NCBI GenBank assembly: GCA_001599295.1
Contig: BCGN01000001.1
Location: 2,416,925 to 2,480,924 of the forward strand
DNA length: 64,000 nucleotides
Reading direction: 5' to 3'
Origin: Sporopachydermia quercuum
Lineage: Eukaryota > Ascomycota > Sporopachydermiomycetes > Sporopachydermiales > Sporopachydermiaceae
The translations under genes were made by a program, and so were the position numbers. Positions within the stretch are counted from its first letter, which is position 1, and each line of letters begins with the position of its first letter. Below, piece by piece: positions 32,617-43,390 of the stretch. The notes under the pieces are model-generated. The model was not told the DNA's origin, made no database searches, and worked only from the letters and a program-made list of their open reading frames with translations.

Positions 32617-33896
32617 TATTTATTATTCGTGTTTATTCTCTTGGATATAAAAAATGCTTTAATCGTAGAAACAGTTTCTAAAATGCATAGACAAGGTTCT
32701 TGAGCTTGTAGTTACCCTCAGTTCTTAACTGCTGCGAAGCGAAACTGAGAGATCTACAATGTTTTGAGTATCAATTTTGATTGTTGTTTCAAATGGTCGT
32801 CTGCAAGAGGTATATCTGGCTCATCATAATATACACTACTTAAGATTTTCCAACTATTCCTTCTCCGTTTCTTCTCACAGCAATGTAAGAGAATAGAACA
32901 GCTTTAGATCGTTATAACTATCTACCAAGTGTCTCTTCTTCTGTGATGTGTCGAAACAGTGGATTAATGGGTAAGGTTAGCCTAGTATCAAATCAATATT
33001 TGAGGATGAAAATATTTCATTCAATTCTTTCGGTAAGGATAAATTTCAGCCAATTCTGGTGATTCAATCTGTCATTCAAGTAGCACGTTATTACTGCAAG
33101 TTTATTACTTGCTTTTCCTTACTTACTTGTTCTCACTTTCTTACTTAATCTCAGTGATAATAACAATGACTCGTATATTCTTGGAATCAATATAATGTAT
33201 GACAGATAGAAATGTAACCACAGTTTAAACAGTGTCCGGTTTCGACAGTTTCCAACTCTACTGAGCATATGTCCGGGACAGTCGTGTGCTCATCAACTGA
33301 AATAATATGCGAGGACAAAGGGATAAAGTAATCTGCAAGGGTATGCATAAATATGCATATAGTACTGATTACGCGTATTCAATAATTAGATATTAAGAAT
33401 AACAATTGAGGAGTGCGACTATATTATGATAATGTTTGCCTATTGAGAAGCAATGGTTTTATGTCAGAAAAGTAAATTGTTAGTTTTCAATAATTGTAAT
33501 TCTATTGCTCTGAATCACAGTTGGTAAGTTGATTTGATAACCGGAAGCACAAAGGGTTCAAAAGAAGGATAAACTATCATTGACTGAGTCAGGTGATTTG
33601 GATGACCGAAGATTATTCGAAAAGAACAATCAAAACAACCAAAAGCCTTTATCCTGATAAGGATGATGAGAGATGACCAGAGTTCTATAGACCATCAAAA
33701 TTTATTAGCAGATGCAAGATTGCTATATAAAATAAAGAGCATGATGAAAAGATATAAGTTAAAACATGAGGAATACATAATAAGAGATTATAAAAAAATA
33801 AAAAATAAAATATAAAGTAAAACTAAAATAGTACAAGGTCAAATCATCGAATGACATACGAGTGACGAAATCGATTGAAATGAGATTATCATACAC
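32617..33896. other. Intergenic, FCP1 upstream region
   Basis: 1.28 kb between the FCP1 start and the stop of the WHI5/NRM1-like gene (both minus). It holds a 7-base inverted repeat CTCAGTT / AACTGAG (32717-32723 and 32743-32749) able to form a hairpin. No ORF or RNA gene is supported. Confidence 0.5.
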
Positions 33897-35059
33897 TTAG
33901 GATAAATGNCTGAGTTGCAAAAGGGATTTAGCAGCACCCATACTTGCTGGAGTACCTTCAACCTTTGTTGGTGAGGAGTAAGGTTGAGACAGTAGTTTTT
34001 CATCATTTTGTCTATGAGTTAAGGACTTTTTGGATTTGCTAGGAGTAACGAACAAATCCTCTTTTGAAGGTTTCGGTAAACTTGATGTATCTTCATGAAT
34101 AGTGAAATTACCCTTTCGGTCTATTGAAAGTGGTGTAGAGTATGGAACAGAGGCTGATTGAGATGAGGGGGCTGTAGTTCTTATAGATTGTGGAGATGTT
34201 GATGCATTAAGCAGGTTGTGAAGGTTGAGTTTATTGTTGGGTTTATTGTTGTTGTTTTTTCCAGAGTGTATGGGAGTTGGGATACTGGAAAAAGAATTTG
34301 ATGGTACCACAGATCTGAACTCTGATTTCATTGAGATGGATTTAGACTTTGGTACTTTCGTGTAGGATTTTGAGATAGAGAATGATGGTTTCTTTTGAGT
34401 TTTGGTTCCAGGTGTAAATGAGTTGGATTTTGTTATTTTTGGTGCTCTGATAGGATTTAGTGAGGTTCCGAATTTATTGGATCCAATTGAGGAGTTTGAC
34501 CTTGTCAGAGCTAACTTTTTCTCCAGCAAAGATTTTTGCCTGGAGAAATTTTCGGTTGTTACTAGAGTGCTAAAAGTAGTTACTCTAGAAGGGAGTTCAT
34601 TGAGAGATTGATAGACATTTGAAGATAACCGGGTGAGGGGGATATGTGTCTGATTTGTGCATAGTTTAAAATAGGCTAGCTTCAACCGAGTTTTCAATCT
34701 ATCAGCGTGCTACATTATGGGTGTTAGTTCAAGGTCTTCTATCAGTTTGTTAAAGAAATGAAGACAAACGAGTTTTCACTTACCAATTTGGGATCAAAGT
34801 CTAGTTCCAATTCTGATTCTGTATGATCACAGAACGATGGTTGTTCAAGTCTGAATGCNNTAATAGGTCTTTCTTTGCGATCAGAGTTGTCTTCTTTTTT
34901 TGTAATTGAAAATGGCACTTTAATTGGACTTTTCAAAGGGCTTTTCTGAGGTGATACAGTCAAGGTTATTTTGTTGTTGGACGACGGAAGAACATTGATT
35001 TGGTTAAGCGAAACCTGCCCGAGAGGTATGCGATTAGGACTCATTGCTACAATAGACAT
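33897..35059 (-). CDS. WHI5/NRM1-like: G1/S transcription repressor, Whi5/Nrm1 family (spliced)
   Basis: Exon 1 is 34784-35059 (92 codons) and exon 2 is 33897-34709, giving 362 aa. The junction yields HADRLKTRLKLAYFKLCTNQ starting at residue 93, which has the form of the Whi5-family GTB motif that binds SBF/MBF. The rest is Ser/Pro/Lys-rich and disordered with many SP/TP sites (SPQKSPLKSPIK in exon 1, others in exon 2), as expected for a Cdk-controlled repressor. Whi5 and Nrm1 cannot be separated here. Undetermined bases at 33909 and 34859-34860 leave two unknown residues. Neither ORF is convincing alone: exon 2 lacks an ATG at its start. Confidence 0.75.
34710..34783 (-). other. Spliceosomal intron in WHI5/NRM1-like gene
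   Basis: 74-nt intron with 5' GTAAGT, branch AACTAAC just inside the 3' end and 3' GTAG. The later TAG (7 nt downstream) would not keep the frame; the chosen site does and completes the GTB motif. Confidence 0.85.
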
Positions 35060-36847
35060 ATTGGATTACTCCTTAGATTTCAACGAGCTCTATTTTGTCT
35101 GAAAATCGGTGAGAATGATTGGTGTCAATAGAGATTGACTATGCTCGGGAGGAAGATCGCTGTTGCTCCAATCTAAGTTTATGTGTTGTTGATCTGTTGA
35201 TTCGTTAGCATTAGGATTTTTGATTTATTGTCCTTAATCTTGACTCACAGACCAGAGTAGAGGTACATTCGTGAGGCTATTCAGCTCTGATCTGGGCTTG
35301 AATGAGCTAATCACTGACGGATATATTCAAATGGCGTTCTTGGAGGAATCAGAGTTTACTTACTATTTACAAACAATCTTATGCGAGTCCGTTTTTGAGT
35401 ATTCAGCAATTCTAGTTATCCAACAACACATAAGGAAAGGAAACATGCAACGAATGCTTTTTATTCGAAGAAAAGCATTAATTTTGCTGANTGGCAAGCG
35501 CGATCATAGAATGAACACTTTAGAACCCCATATTAAAGAAGAACCATTACACATATATGAAGAAGGCATTTATTATGGTGTTTATAGTAAAAAATAACAG
35601 TGAAATATTCCTTTAACGGTTCCATAGAAACCAGAGTCTGTTTGTCCTGTTGATGTTTGTCATGCTCATGTCTTGGATTATGGAGTCATATATTTCCACT
35701 GTTCTGGAATGACATTGACCTGTAATGGAACATTACATCTATCTACTATCAATTATTATAATTTCAACAGAAGTAATTAAAAAGTTGTTTTATCTATTGT
35801 TTTATTTATTTACTTGGATTTTTGTTCTAATTGTTAATAACTTGAGAGTATTTCTATTGAATACTCCGCATAATTAACTGTTTCGTTATTGCAGTATCCA
35901 CATTGACTCGACATAGTAAGCAAAATGTATGTCATGTTAATTGGACCAGATCACCAACATTCCCCTTAGACTGTGAAAATAATCTCTCGGCATATCTGAG
36001 TGAATGACATACAGGGAAGTTAAAAAACAATATACCATGTCATGGAAATTGTTCCAAAATGGTAGTCCTATTCTAGCATACATACATCTTTTGTTTCATA
36101 CAAATAAATGCATTGTATGTTGTATGCACCGAGTCTGTCACGCTAATACTCTTCTCTAGGTGTATGTCAGAGTTTGATAGTTTGAAAATTTCATTGGCAA
36201 CTTGACCCCAGTTCGCGTATACATCTCATTCATTTATACTATCTTCGAACCAGTAAGTAAATAGGATCTTTAATTGCAGTAAACCATTTCTTTCAAAATA
36301 ACAGGTCAATACAAATTGTTTGACGGTTTCCAGTTTAATCTTCAAAAGACTCATCAAGAGAGTACAAAACCGTTAAACCCTTCCTTTAACTCCCTTGTAG
36401 TCATGTCAGTCATGCAAACTTTAAGGCTATTATTTTACTTCCTTTTTCTTCTTTTCAGAGTTTAAATTCTGATTGACAATTAAATCACAGCGCGAAAATA
36501 GAAAAGCACGTGAAACAAATGCATACGCGTCAATGTAAAATATTAAAGTTGAAATTTAAACTTGCGGCTAATTACCTAATTGGGAAATGTTGCGTCATGG
36601 TAGAAATTGCTTAAGTGACTATCTTCTCCGAAATTATAACTAACTGATTAATGCTGATTACGATATGTTAGGGAATTGAAGCCCTACTGAGAGAAGAGTA
36701 ATAAATTCGAATATCATCTGTGTCTTATAGCAAATGGTTCTACTTGATCTTGGGTTACAGTTTGCTACTAAATTTTGGAATCTCTTATTTCAGTAAATCA
36801 AATGCTATATATATATTCTTTTGCTATCTGTCAATTCTTTAATTCTG
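35060..36847. other. Intergenic, WHI5/NRM1-like upstream region
   Basis: 1.8 kb between the WHI5/NRM1-like start and the LRO1 stop (both minus). A 108-codon ORF at 35271-35597 (88 codons from its first ATG, one N inside) has no similarity I recognise. A cluster of CGCGAAAA, CACGTG and ACGCGT lies at 36491-36530. Confidence 0.5.
36491..36530. promoter_or_regulatory. SCB + E-box + MCB cluster
   Basis: CGCGAAAA (SCB type) at 36491-36498, CACGTG at 36507-36512 and ACGCGT (MCB) at 36525-36530 within 40 bases. It lies 1.4 kb upstream of the WHI5/NRM1-like gene and 320 bases past the LRO1 stop. Whi5-family genes are themselves SBF/MBF targets, so the match is suggestive, but the distance is long. 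Confidence 0.45.
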
Positions 36848-38941
36848 TTAGAAATCCATCTCTTTCACCCATTCACTTAAACTTGTTTGAATCTTCTCTT
36901 CAATCTGATCACCATGACCACCAGCAATCAGTAGGATTAATTCATTGAGAAATGCACTACCCAATATATCAACGTGTTCTGCTGTTTTGGCACCACCTCT
37001 CAAATCAAACCTACCAGGTTCATGTTTTATCTCAACAATCCTGACAGGAATTTTAGCTGGGTTATAAATGTTTCCTTCCTCTTTCCACTTGTGACACATG
37101 GAATGAGTTAATAAAGAAACAGTGCCGTCACCTTCAGAGAAAACAACAGTATTCCCTGTTCCAAATTCCATTGTAATATTCAAGTTAGCCGCTTCTGGGT
37201 TTGTTTCCTCTTTATAATAGTAGCTTCGTTCAGTTGGTTTTCCAAAACCATAGAAACAGTAAATCTTCATGTCAGGAGCATTGGGAAGAGCAACTTCCAA
37301 GGGATTTGTCCATTTGGTATGATCTAATTCGTTTTGCTTCAATTCCTTTGCGGTTCTAGCTATGCCATATGAATAACGATTATACGTCTTATCTGCATAA
37401 TTAGAAGGTGTGGCGTTGTTAAAAAAATAATCTATGCTTTCATCTATAGTTAAATTTTTCGCTGAATGTTTGCCAACTGTCTCTCTAAATCTAATGAAAT
37501 TTCCATATGAAACATGCTCAGGGTTATCTTTCTCGGTTTTATCATTACCATTGTTGTCAGAACCATCATTAATCATTTGTCTCGTTTTGTTGAGCATATA
37601 TGGATCATCAGGTGCTGAATTCTTATCACCCCAAATAATTTTACCACCTTTAGGAAGCATACTTGGAATTCCACTAAATGATCTCATCATATCAGCTCTC
37701 TCTCTTCTTGAAAAAAACTTCTCAAGCCCGTACACAGCTAAGCTATTCAGTTGAATAGTATCTTTCATTTCACCACTAAGCAATGCAACGACTGCTTTTG
37801 GGGTTCCTAATAAGCAGCCAGAGATATCAACAAATGCTTCAATATGATCATTAACCCAAGATTTTCCTCCATTTCCAAAATTAGGTCCTGTGGCTTCAAC
37901 CCATTTCAAAAAATAGAAAATAATCTGAGCACCCATTGAATGGCCCGTAAGAACAGCTTTCTTACCAGTCGTATGTTTAAAATGCTCAATTTGGGATTTA
38001 AACTTACTAAAGTATCCATCTCTTACTTCTAAATCTAAATAGGAAAGTCTCCAATCATAAGCTGCAGTTATCATTGTATTAGGATCGTATCCAATAGCAC
38101 TCAAGTTTTCGACAACTTTATTCCATATCCAGTATCCAGGAACAAAGAAGTCAGCAGATTCAAATCCTGATGCTGATCTAAGCTTGTAGTAAGGTGGATC
38201 AAGTCCTGTTTCCTCATCTAACATTACATGCTTCAACCAACAAGCTTTATCTAAGAACATTGTTTTCAGCATATACATTGATCCCCATAGTCTCTTCCTA
38301 TAATGTGGCTTAGATGGACAATCCGTTGTACCTGTTAGACCCCATGATTCTAAACCTGTTGTAACTACCCCAGGAACTAGTATCACAGGATGTTCCGCCG
38401 TTAGATTTCTATCCTTTCTCAAAGAAAGACCTACGGCAAAAGAATCAGTAGTCTCACGTAATTTATTTCCCGAAGGTTTTGACGTATCGTCAGAGTCTTT
38501 ATAATATTCACCTGTCTTGCTTGTCTTTTTCAACAAAGTTTTGATTCCTGGTGGTAAATTGAAATCATCCCAAAATTGAGTCATGGATTCAAGGTCAAAG
38601 TCTGAAAAGTCAGGAAGATTTAAAAATGATAAATCAACATCGATTCCTGGAAAATCTATTGAGTCTTTAGCCTTGTTAATGGCTTTCAAAGATGCTGGAT
38701 CATTGGCAACATAGGCCATTAATCCTACCACTAGCGATACTAGAGATACCCAAACATAGATATTGGTCCATGAGTATTTCAGTTCACGATTTTCCTTCGT
38801 CTCAAAGACTTTCTTTCTAGAATCTTTTCTCTCTCGATCAGTATGCTCATCATCTGTCACAAATTTTCCAACAAACCCATTCGAAGAGTTTCTTCTTCCT
38901 CCGTTTGGTCTCTTCTTATTGCTTCGTTTCTTGAGAACCAT
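36848..38941 (-). CDS. LRO1: Phospholipid:diacylglycerol acyltransferase
   Basis: 697 aa from the first in-frame ATG (38941); the reading frame stays open upstream but without an ATG. S. cerevisiae Lro1 is 661 aa. A Lys/Arg-rich cytosolic N-terminus is followed by one membrane segment (IYVWVSLVSLVVGLMAYVA) and an LCAT-like lumenal domain: VILVPGVVTTGLESW, the salt-bridge loop with CWLKH, and GHSMGAQ with the catalytic Ser at 335. The enzyme moves an acyl chain from phospholipid to diacylglycerol to make triacylglycerol at the ER. The catalytic His is in the AEHVDILG segment near the C-terminus. Confidence 0.95.
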   Translation of the reverse strand: MVLKKRSNKKRPNGGRRNSSNGFVGKFVTDDEHTDRERKDSRKKVFETKENRELKYSWTNIYVWVSLVSLVVGLMAYVANDPASLKAINKAKDSIDFPGIDVDLSFLNLPDFSDFDLESMTQFWDDFNLPPGIKTLLKKTSKTGEYYKDSDDTSKPSGNKLRETTDSFAVGLSLRKDRNLTAEHPVILVPGVVTTGLESWGLTGTTDCPSKPHYRKRLWGSMYMLKTMFLDKACWLKHVMLDEETGLDPPYYKLRSASGFESADFFVPGYWIWNKVVENLSAIGYDPNTMITAAYDWRLSYLDLEVRDGYFSKFKSQIEHFKHTTGKKAVLTGHSMGAQIIFYFLKWVEATGPNFGNGGKSWVNDHIEAFVDISGCLLGTPKAVVALLSGEMKDTIQLNSLAVYGLEKFFSRRERADMMRSFSGIPSMLPKGGKIIWGDKNSAPDDPYMLNKTRQMINDGSDNNGNDKTEKDNPEHVSYGNFIRFRETVGKHSAKNLTIDESIDYFFNNATPSNYADKTYNRYSYGIARTAKELKQNELDHTKWTNPLEVALPNAPDMKIYCFYGFGKPTERSYYYKEETNPEAANLNITMEFGTGNTVVFSEGDGTVSLLTHSMCHKWKEEGNIYNPAKIPVRIVEIKHEPGRFDLRGGAKTAEHVDILGSAFLNELILLIAGGHGDQIEEKIQTSLSEWVKEMDF

Positions 38942-39795
38942 TGTACCAGGTTTTCTACATTTAATGTTTTTACTCCCTCTGTCTTCCGGAACTTGCAATT
39001 GATCTTGCTTATGATAGTCAACTTCAACTATCCATAACCCATCTAAAAAGTATAGATCCAATAAAGAGTTGAAAGAATAACTTCTTCTTCATTTTTGAGT
39101 TGCTGTCGGTGTATTCGAAAGTTGGATAGCTCTCGACATTGCATTCTACATGCATGAAAATGCATAATGCTGCATAGTGTTGCATCTTCAACGTCCCTTT
39201 GAGACTGTCTGAAATTAATCGTTGTTTCGCTTCTCCGATCATGTGGTAATCTTCTTAACACTCTATTCAATGATCTTCTTAGCGGATAATAGGGAATATT
39301 TAAATAGTACTTGCCAATCCTAATGCTCGTGTACAAGCTACGATATAATTGATTTTCTGAATAGTAGTTTATTATTAATACCAGGTTGAAAAAAAAGGTT
39401 ATACAAGCTATAGGGCAAGATATCCCCTGTAATCTATAGCATTACAAAAAAGAATTAAAAAGGAGGCAACAATGAATTTACGATTGAATTGATAGGAGAA
39501 GTAATCATTGCTTCATTAGGCAACTTGGATGTCACACACCATCGTATTTCATACGGTTGACATTCTTTCAAGATTGTTTTACATACAGCTTGTGATCTCC
39601 TAATAATTCTTTTGACGGACTATTCCTCAGTGAGAGCTTTCTCAGCAAAACAGCTTAATTGAGTGGCAAGCTTTCGTGCCTAGGCACCAATTAGATAAAA
39701 TATAAATTTTTTGAAGTTCGAAGCTAAGTAAATCTTGCTCCCTAATTGAGCAACAGCTTAAGACCATAATAATAAGATGTTTATTAACAATCTCG
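38942..39795. other. Intergenic, LRO1 promoter region
   Basis: 854 bases between the LRO1 start and the ATG3 stop (both minus). It contains an array of five TGCAT words (39140-39185). ORFs listed here begin at non-ATG codons or overlap LRO1's 5' extension and are not supported. Confidence 0.55.
39140..39185. promoter_or_regulatory. Five TGCAT words at about 10-bp spacing
   Basis: TGCAT begins at 39140, 39151, 39161, 39171 and 39181, so all five copies face the same side of the helix. The array is 200-245 bases before the LRO1 ATG. A repeated factor site is inferred; TGCAT would also give ATGCAT palindromes at the two middle copies. Confidence 0.45.
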
Positions 39796-40779
39796 TCAAT
39801 AAGCATCCATCGTGTAATCATGTTCAATACCAGGAGTAACACTTGAAATAAATTTAAGAAACACCACTAGGTATTTATCAACTCTGAAAATATTATCATC
39901 CGACTCTGAGTCTTTTAATCCCTCATGCCGTATTTCTTCCCAATCTTCAGAATCAGCTACTCCAAGTTTCGCTNTTCCTTTCGTTAGCTGTACATCTGTT
40001 TCAATATTCTTACCTTCCCTCTTCTTACGCATATTTGCCACAGTCCTATCCATCAAAACTTTCATAACATTAGCGTGTCGACACGGATGAATTGATATCA
40101 TAGTTGAATTGTCAGCAAATGGAGCTTTTTCTATTGTAACTGTTTTATCCTTGTAGTCTCCAATTATATCCTCGTACATTTGATCAGGAACTAAGGGTGT
40201 ACCATCAGCATTGAATCCTTCCAAATACATCTTTGGAACGCGATAACTGGTTGAATACGTTATGTATATGTTGTATGTTCGGCGATCCTTCAAGTCTGAG
40301 TTTTCTCGTTTTGTCTCCGTTGGTCCTTGAAATACATCGTCGTCGTCTTCGTCTTCTTTTATCTCTTCCATGTTCAATAATTCATCAATATCATCTAGGT
40401 CTCCAACCCCAGTTGAGTCGTCTTTATTCTCATTGTTACTCCTGTCCTTCGGATACTGCTCAGTTGACACCCAATATTCACTGTCTTGAAATTCCCCATC
40501 AAATGCCTCATCACCTTTCTCATCTTCCCCTGTTATTCTGGCAGCACGAAAATATGAAGGAACATGTTTGGTTACTAATACCTGTTTATCTGATGGTAAA
40601 AAATTTCGCGCTTTATTCTTTGGAACTCCTGACCAAGTCCACGTAGGGAACCTATATACTAAATAATCACCTGCTTCAACAAATTCTTCTGGCGAGATTT
40701 GACCGGTATCTCGATAGTTCGACCGGTTGTCTACTGGAGTTAAATATTCCTTCAATGACGAAAATGTTGATCTTAACAT
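39796..40779 (-). CDS. ATG3: Autophagy E2-like enzyme Atg3
   Basis: 327 aa (S. cerevisiae Atg3 is 310). The N-terminus [16 protein letters not shown] matches the family amphipathic helix. [17 protein letters not shown] follows, then an acidic flexible insert of about 60 residues, the E2 core with [18 protein letters not shown], and HPC with the catalytic Cys at 233. The C-terminal [22 protein letters not shown] block is typical. It transfers Atg8 to phosphatidylethanolamine during autophagosome formation. One undetermined base (39974) sits in a non-conserved loop. Divergent from RAD14. Confidence 0.96.
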   Translation of the reverse strand: MLRSTFSSLKEYLTPVDNRSNYRDTGQISPEEFVEAGDYLVYRFPTWTWSGVPKNKARNFLPSDKQVLVTKHVPSYFRAARITGEDEKGDEAFDGEFQDSEYWVSTEQYPKDRSNNENKDDSTGVGDLDDIDELLNMEEIKEDEDDDDVFQGPTETKRENSDLKDRRTYNIYITYSTSYRVPKMYLEGFNADGTPLVPDQMYEDIIGDYKDKTVTIEKAPFADNSTMISIHPCRHANVMKVLMDRTVANMRKKREGKNIETDVQLTKGXAKLGVADSEDWEEIRHEGLKDSESDDNIFRVDKYLVVFLKFISSVTPGIEHDYTMDAY

Positions 40780-41818
40780 TTTTGCTGGTATGAGTATATT
40801 AGTATTATTAGTGTTAGCATCAGTTTAAGCACTTACTAGACATAACATCGGTGTTCTTTTCCTTGGTTGCAGTCTAATAGGGATGCAACTCCACNGATCT
40901 AGTCCGTTCGTTTCTATTCTCGTTTTGGACACAGTTTCTATGAGACAGTCGACTTTATCGGACAAATGGTTTTNTGATGGAAGACCGGAAATGGCAGCCA
41001 AGGGAAATTGCCGAAATGGGACTCATGAAAAAGGTGGGCAACTTAGTACAGAAAACCATAATGATTCCAACATCATTTAACTGGAATTATCAACTCTTGT
41101 TGTAATATCAAGTCCAATAATTCTTGTACTTCGTTGATATTGAATATATCACAACATTCTAAGAACCACTGCTATAGAGCTTCCCCAGTCAATACTGTAT
41201 ATATTTTATGACCGTTTGGTAGTATTTTCCGTTTGAAAATACGCACCCCAGTATAAGAGATTGAATGCAGAGTCTAAGAATCAGAACCAGGATGCGTGAA
41301 GAAAACATCAAAATAAAGACATTTGATAGGTGAGGATGGCGCCTCGGATGATGTGTTAATATTAGAAAAGTTGTAATGCGTGCTTGCAGTAATGCGAACA
41401 CTAAGTTCTGAACAAGAAAAAAGGCTACCGAGGTAGTTGAAACTTGGTAAGAAATGAGGTAAAAATGAAGCAAAAGGGATGTGGGGATTACCAGAAAGCA
41501 ACGGACACAATTCTTCCTAGTTTTAAAGTGTAGTGGAATAGATAAAATATTCGGTACTTTGAATAATGAATGGCAATCTGTGAGCTTTTTCTATCCGTCA
41601 TTCATACCTGAAGAAATAAATAATAATAATAAAAATTTAAATAAATAAAGCTTCTTCATCTAACTTAACAATACTCAGATCTACCAATAAATAAAAGCTC
41701 TAAACTCTTTGTAATATTCAGAGTAATTGANCCTGTTGATATGTCATACTAGTTTGAACGAAGATAATCGATTTCAAATTGGGGCAGATATTTCTTCTGT
41801 GATTTGGGGATCATCCAA
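40780..41818. other. Divergent promoter region ATG3 / RAD14
   Basis: 1.04 kb with three undetermined bases (40895, 40974, 41731). Short ORFs (for example 40883-41080) have no similarity recognised. No RNA gene or repeat seen. Confidence 0.5.
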
Positions 41819-43027
41819 ATGGGAATCACTTCCAATTTGCTTACTGAGGAGCAAAAAAGAATTCTGGTATGAACAATTGATTGTTAATCTTGATTTATTT
41901 ATTGAACAGTAGTGGAACATGTCTATTTATAAGTATTTATTGTGCTGGTGCTAACCTTTTGACTTGCAAAGAATGATAAGAGAAATAAGGCATTACAGAA
42001 GTTGAAAAAATTCAAAACTTCTGGTAACACTTCAAATGTCTCTGCTATAGCATCATCATCGAAGTCAATTTCAGCTAATGAAAGACAAGGGGAAAAGCAA
42101 GATGACAGTGAACGACCTCCAAAACGGCAAAAGGTTATAGAAAATGAATTCAATGGTGATAAAGGGTTAAATCAGAATAGCTCAAAACAACCCAGTATTC
42201 AGAAAGATCTTCAAACGGAAAAGCTGGATCCTTTATCAGTAGAAGGAATCCTTAAAATAGGTACAGATGTAAGACTGAATAAGAATGCTAACGATACTCA
42301 TTTTTCAAGTAAACCTCTGAAGCCTGCCAATGAAAAGTTTCTGAATTACATTGAATATGACTTTGATAAAATGGCTGACTCAAGAGGAGGCTTTGTTGTA
42401 AATGAGGAAGACTTAAAAGAACAAGAACTTACACTTGAGGAATGGCAGAATAATCAAGAGCTTGAGAAAGCTCCTATATCTATTGATCCGTCTCAAAATC
42501 CTCGATGCTATGAATGCGGCACAATGGATATTGATTATCGATTATATGTCATATTCAAATGCAGAGTTTGTAAGAGCTGCAAGAATAAGCTTCCTGAAAA
42601 ATACTCACTATTAACGAAAACAGAATGTAGGGAGGATTATTTGCTTACCGATCCTGAACTAAACGATCGAGATCTTTTGCCGCATCTCGAGAAGCCTAAT
42701 CCACACAAAACAAGTTATAATAATATGATGCTGTACATACGTTACCAAGTTGAAGAATATTCATATAAGAAGTGGAATGGCCCAGACGGGTTGGATGCCG
42801 AGTATGAACGAAGAGTGGAGATGAGGAAGAAGAGGAAAGATAAGAAATTTCTATTGAGACTTAATGAAATGAGGAAAAAGACGAGGGCTGCAGAAATAAA
42901 CAGAAAGAAGAAGAAAAACGGAGATGTCCATGAACATGAATGGGGTAATGAAACAAGAGGTGAAGATGGTATGGTGAAGCGTGCATGTGTAATATGTGGA
43001 TTTGAAACAGAAGAATTTGTTCTTTAA
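41819..43027 (+). CDS. RAD14: Nucleotide excision repair damage-recognition protein (spliced)
   Basis: Exon 1 is 41819-41866 (16 codons) and exon 2 is 41972-43027, giving 367 aa (S. cerevisiae Rad14 is 371). Exon 1 encodes MGITSNLLTEEQKRIL and exon 2 continues NDKRNKALQKLKKF, restoring the Rad14 N-terminal helix that starts TPEQKAKL in S. cerevisiae. The XPA-type zinc finger uses C195, C198, C213 and C216. The block LLTKTECREDYLLTDPELND and the KPNPHKTSY segment are hallmark XPA/Rad14 sequences. It verifies lesions and recruits the excision machinery in the nucleus. Exon 2 alone has no in-frame ATG near its start, so the tiny exon decides the start. Confidence 0.93.
41867..41971 (+). other. 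Spliceosomal intron in RAD14
   Basis: 105-nt intron with 5' GTATGA, branch TGCTAAC (41949-41955) and 3' AAAG. Both splice sites deviate from the usual GTATGT and YAG, but the join is phase 0 and gives the family N-terminus. Confidence 0.8.
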
Positions 43028-43390
43028 GTGATATGGATAGTTAGATTGCAATACTTGATTGTCAATACAGAATTGAATAGCTTAATGAGCCTCAAAGCAA
43101 GTAATCAATGAATTAACGAAATGAGTATGACTGGTCACGTGATAGGATACGTGACAAGTGTAGTTTTTTGTCGATACTTTCTTGTAGAAATTCCCTCTGA
43201 ATGTAATTAGAGAAAAAGATACTTTTGAGGCAACGAAAATATAAGCACCACTCCCTTCTCACATAATTGAACAGATGCTGATTCAGCGACTATACATTAA
43301 ATGTACCAAAGCTACAGTTATTGGTTTCACACCAACAAATTAATCAGTAAGATAAACTAATGTGGGTTTTATCCCACGTATACTACTAAA
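43028..43390. other. Convergent intergenic region RAD14 / VPS27
   Basis: 363 bases between two facing 3' ends. It contains an inverted repeat with a CACGTG core (43134-43155), listed separately. No ORF. Confidence 0.6.
43134..43155. repeat. Inverted repeat GTCACGT-N8-ACGTGAC with Cbf1-type core
   Basis: Perfect 7-base arms. The left arm runs into CACGTG (43136-43141), giving GTCACGTGAT, the bHLH (Cbf1) consensus. It lies between convergent genes, so it is not an ordinary promoter element. Confidence 0.5.

Noticed and set aside
35271-35597. 108-codon ORF upstream of the Whi5/Nrm1-like gene
   Set aside because: Starts at GTG; from the first ATG only 88 codons, contains an undetermined base, no similarity or domain recognised.
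38942-39061. 40-codon N-terminal extension of LRO1
   Set aside because: Open frame but begins at TTG; the first ATG is 38941 and gives family-like length and topology.
40883-41080. 65-codon ORF between ATG3 and RAD14
   Set aside because: Contains two undetermined bases and shows no similarity; it lies in a promoter region.
43134-43390. Point centromere (CDEI-like GTCACGTG)
   Set aside because: No 80-150 bp very AT-rich CDEII and no CDEIII-like CCGAA follow; the gap is also only 363 bp.
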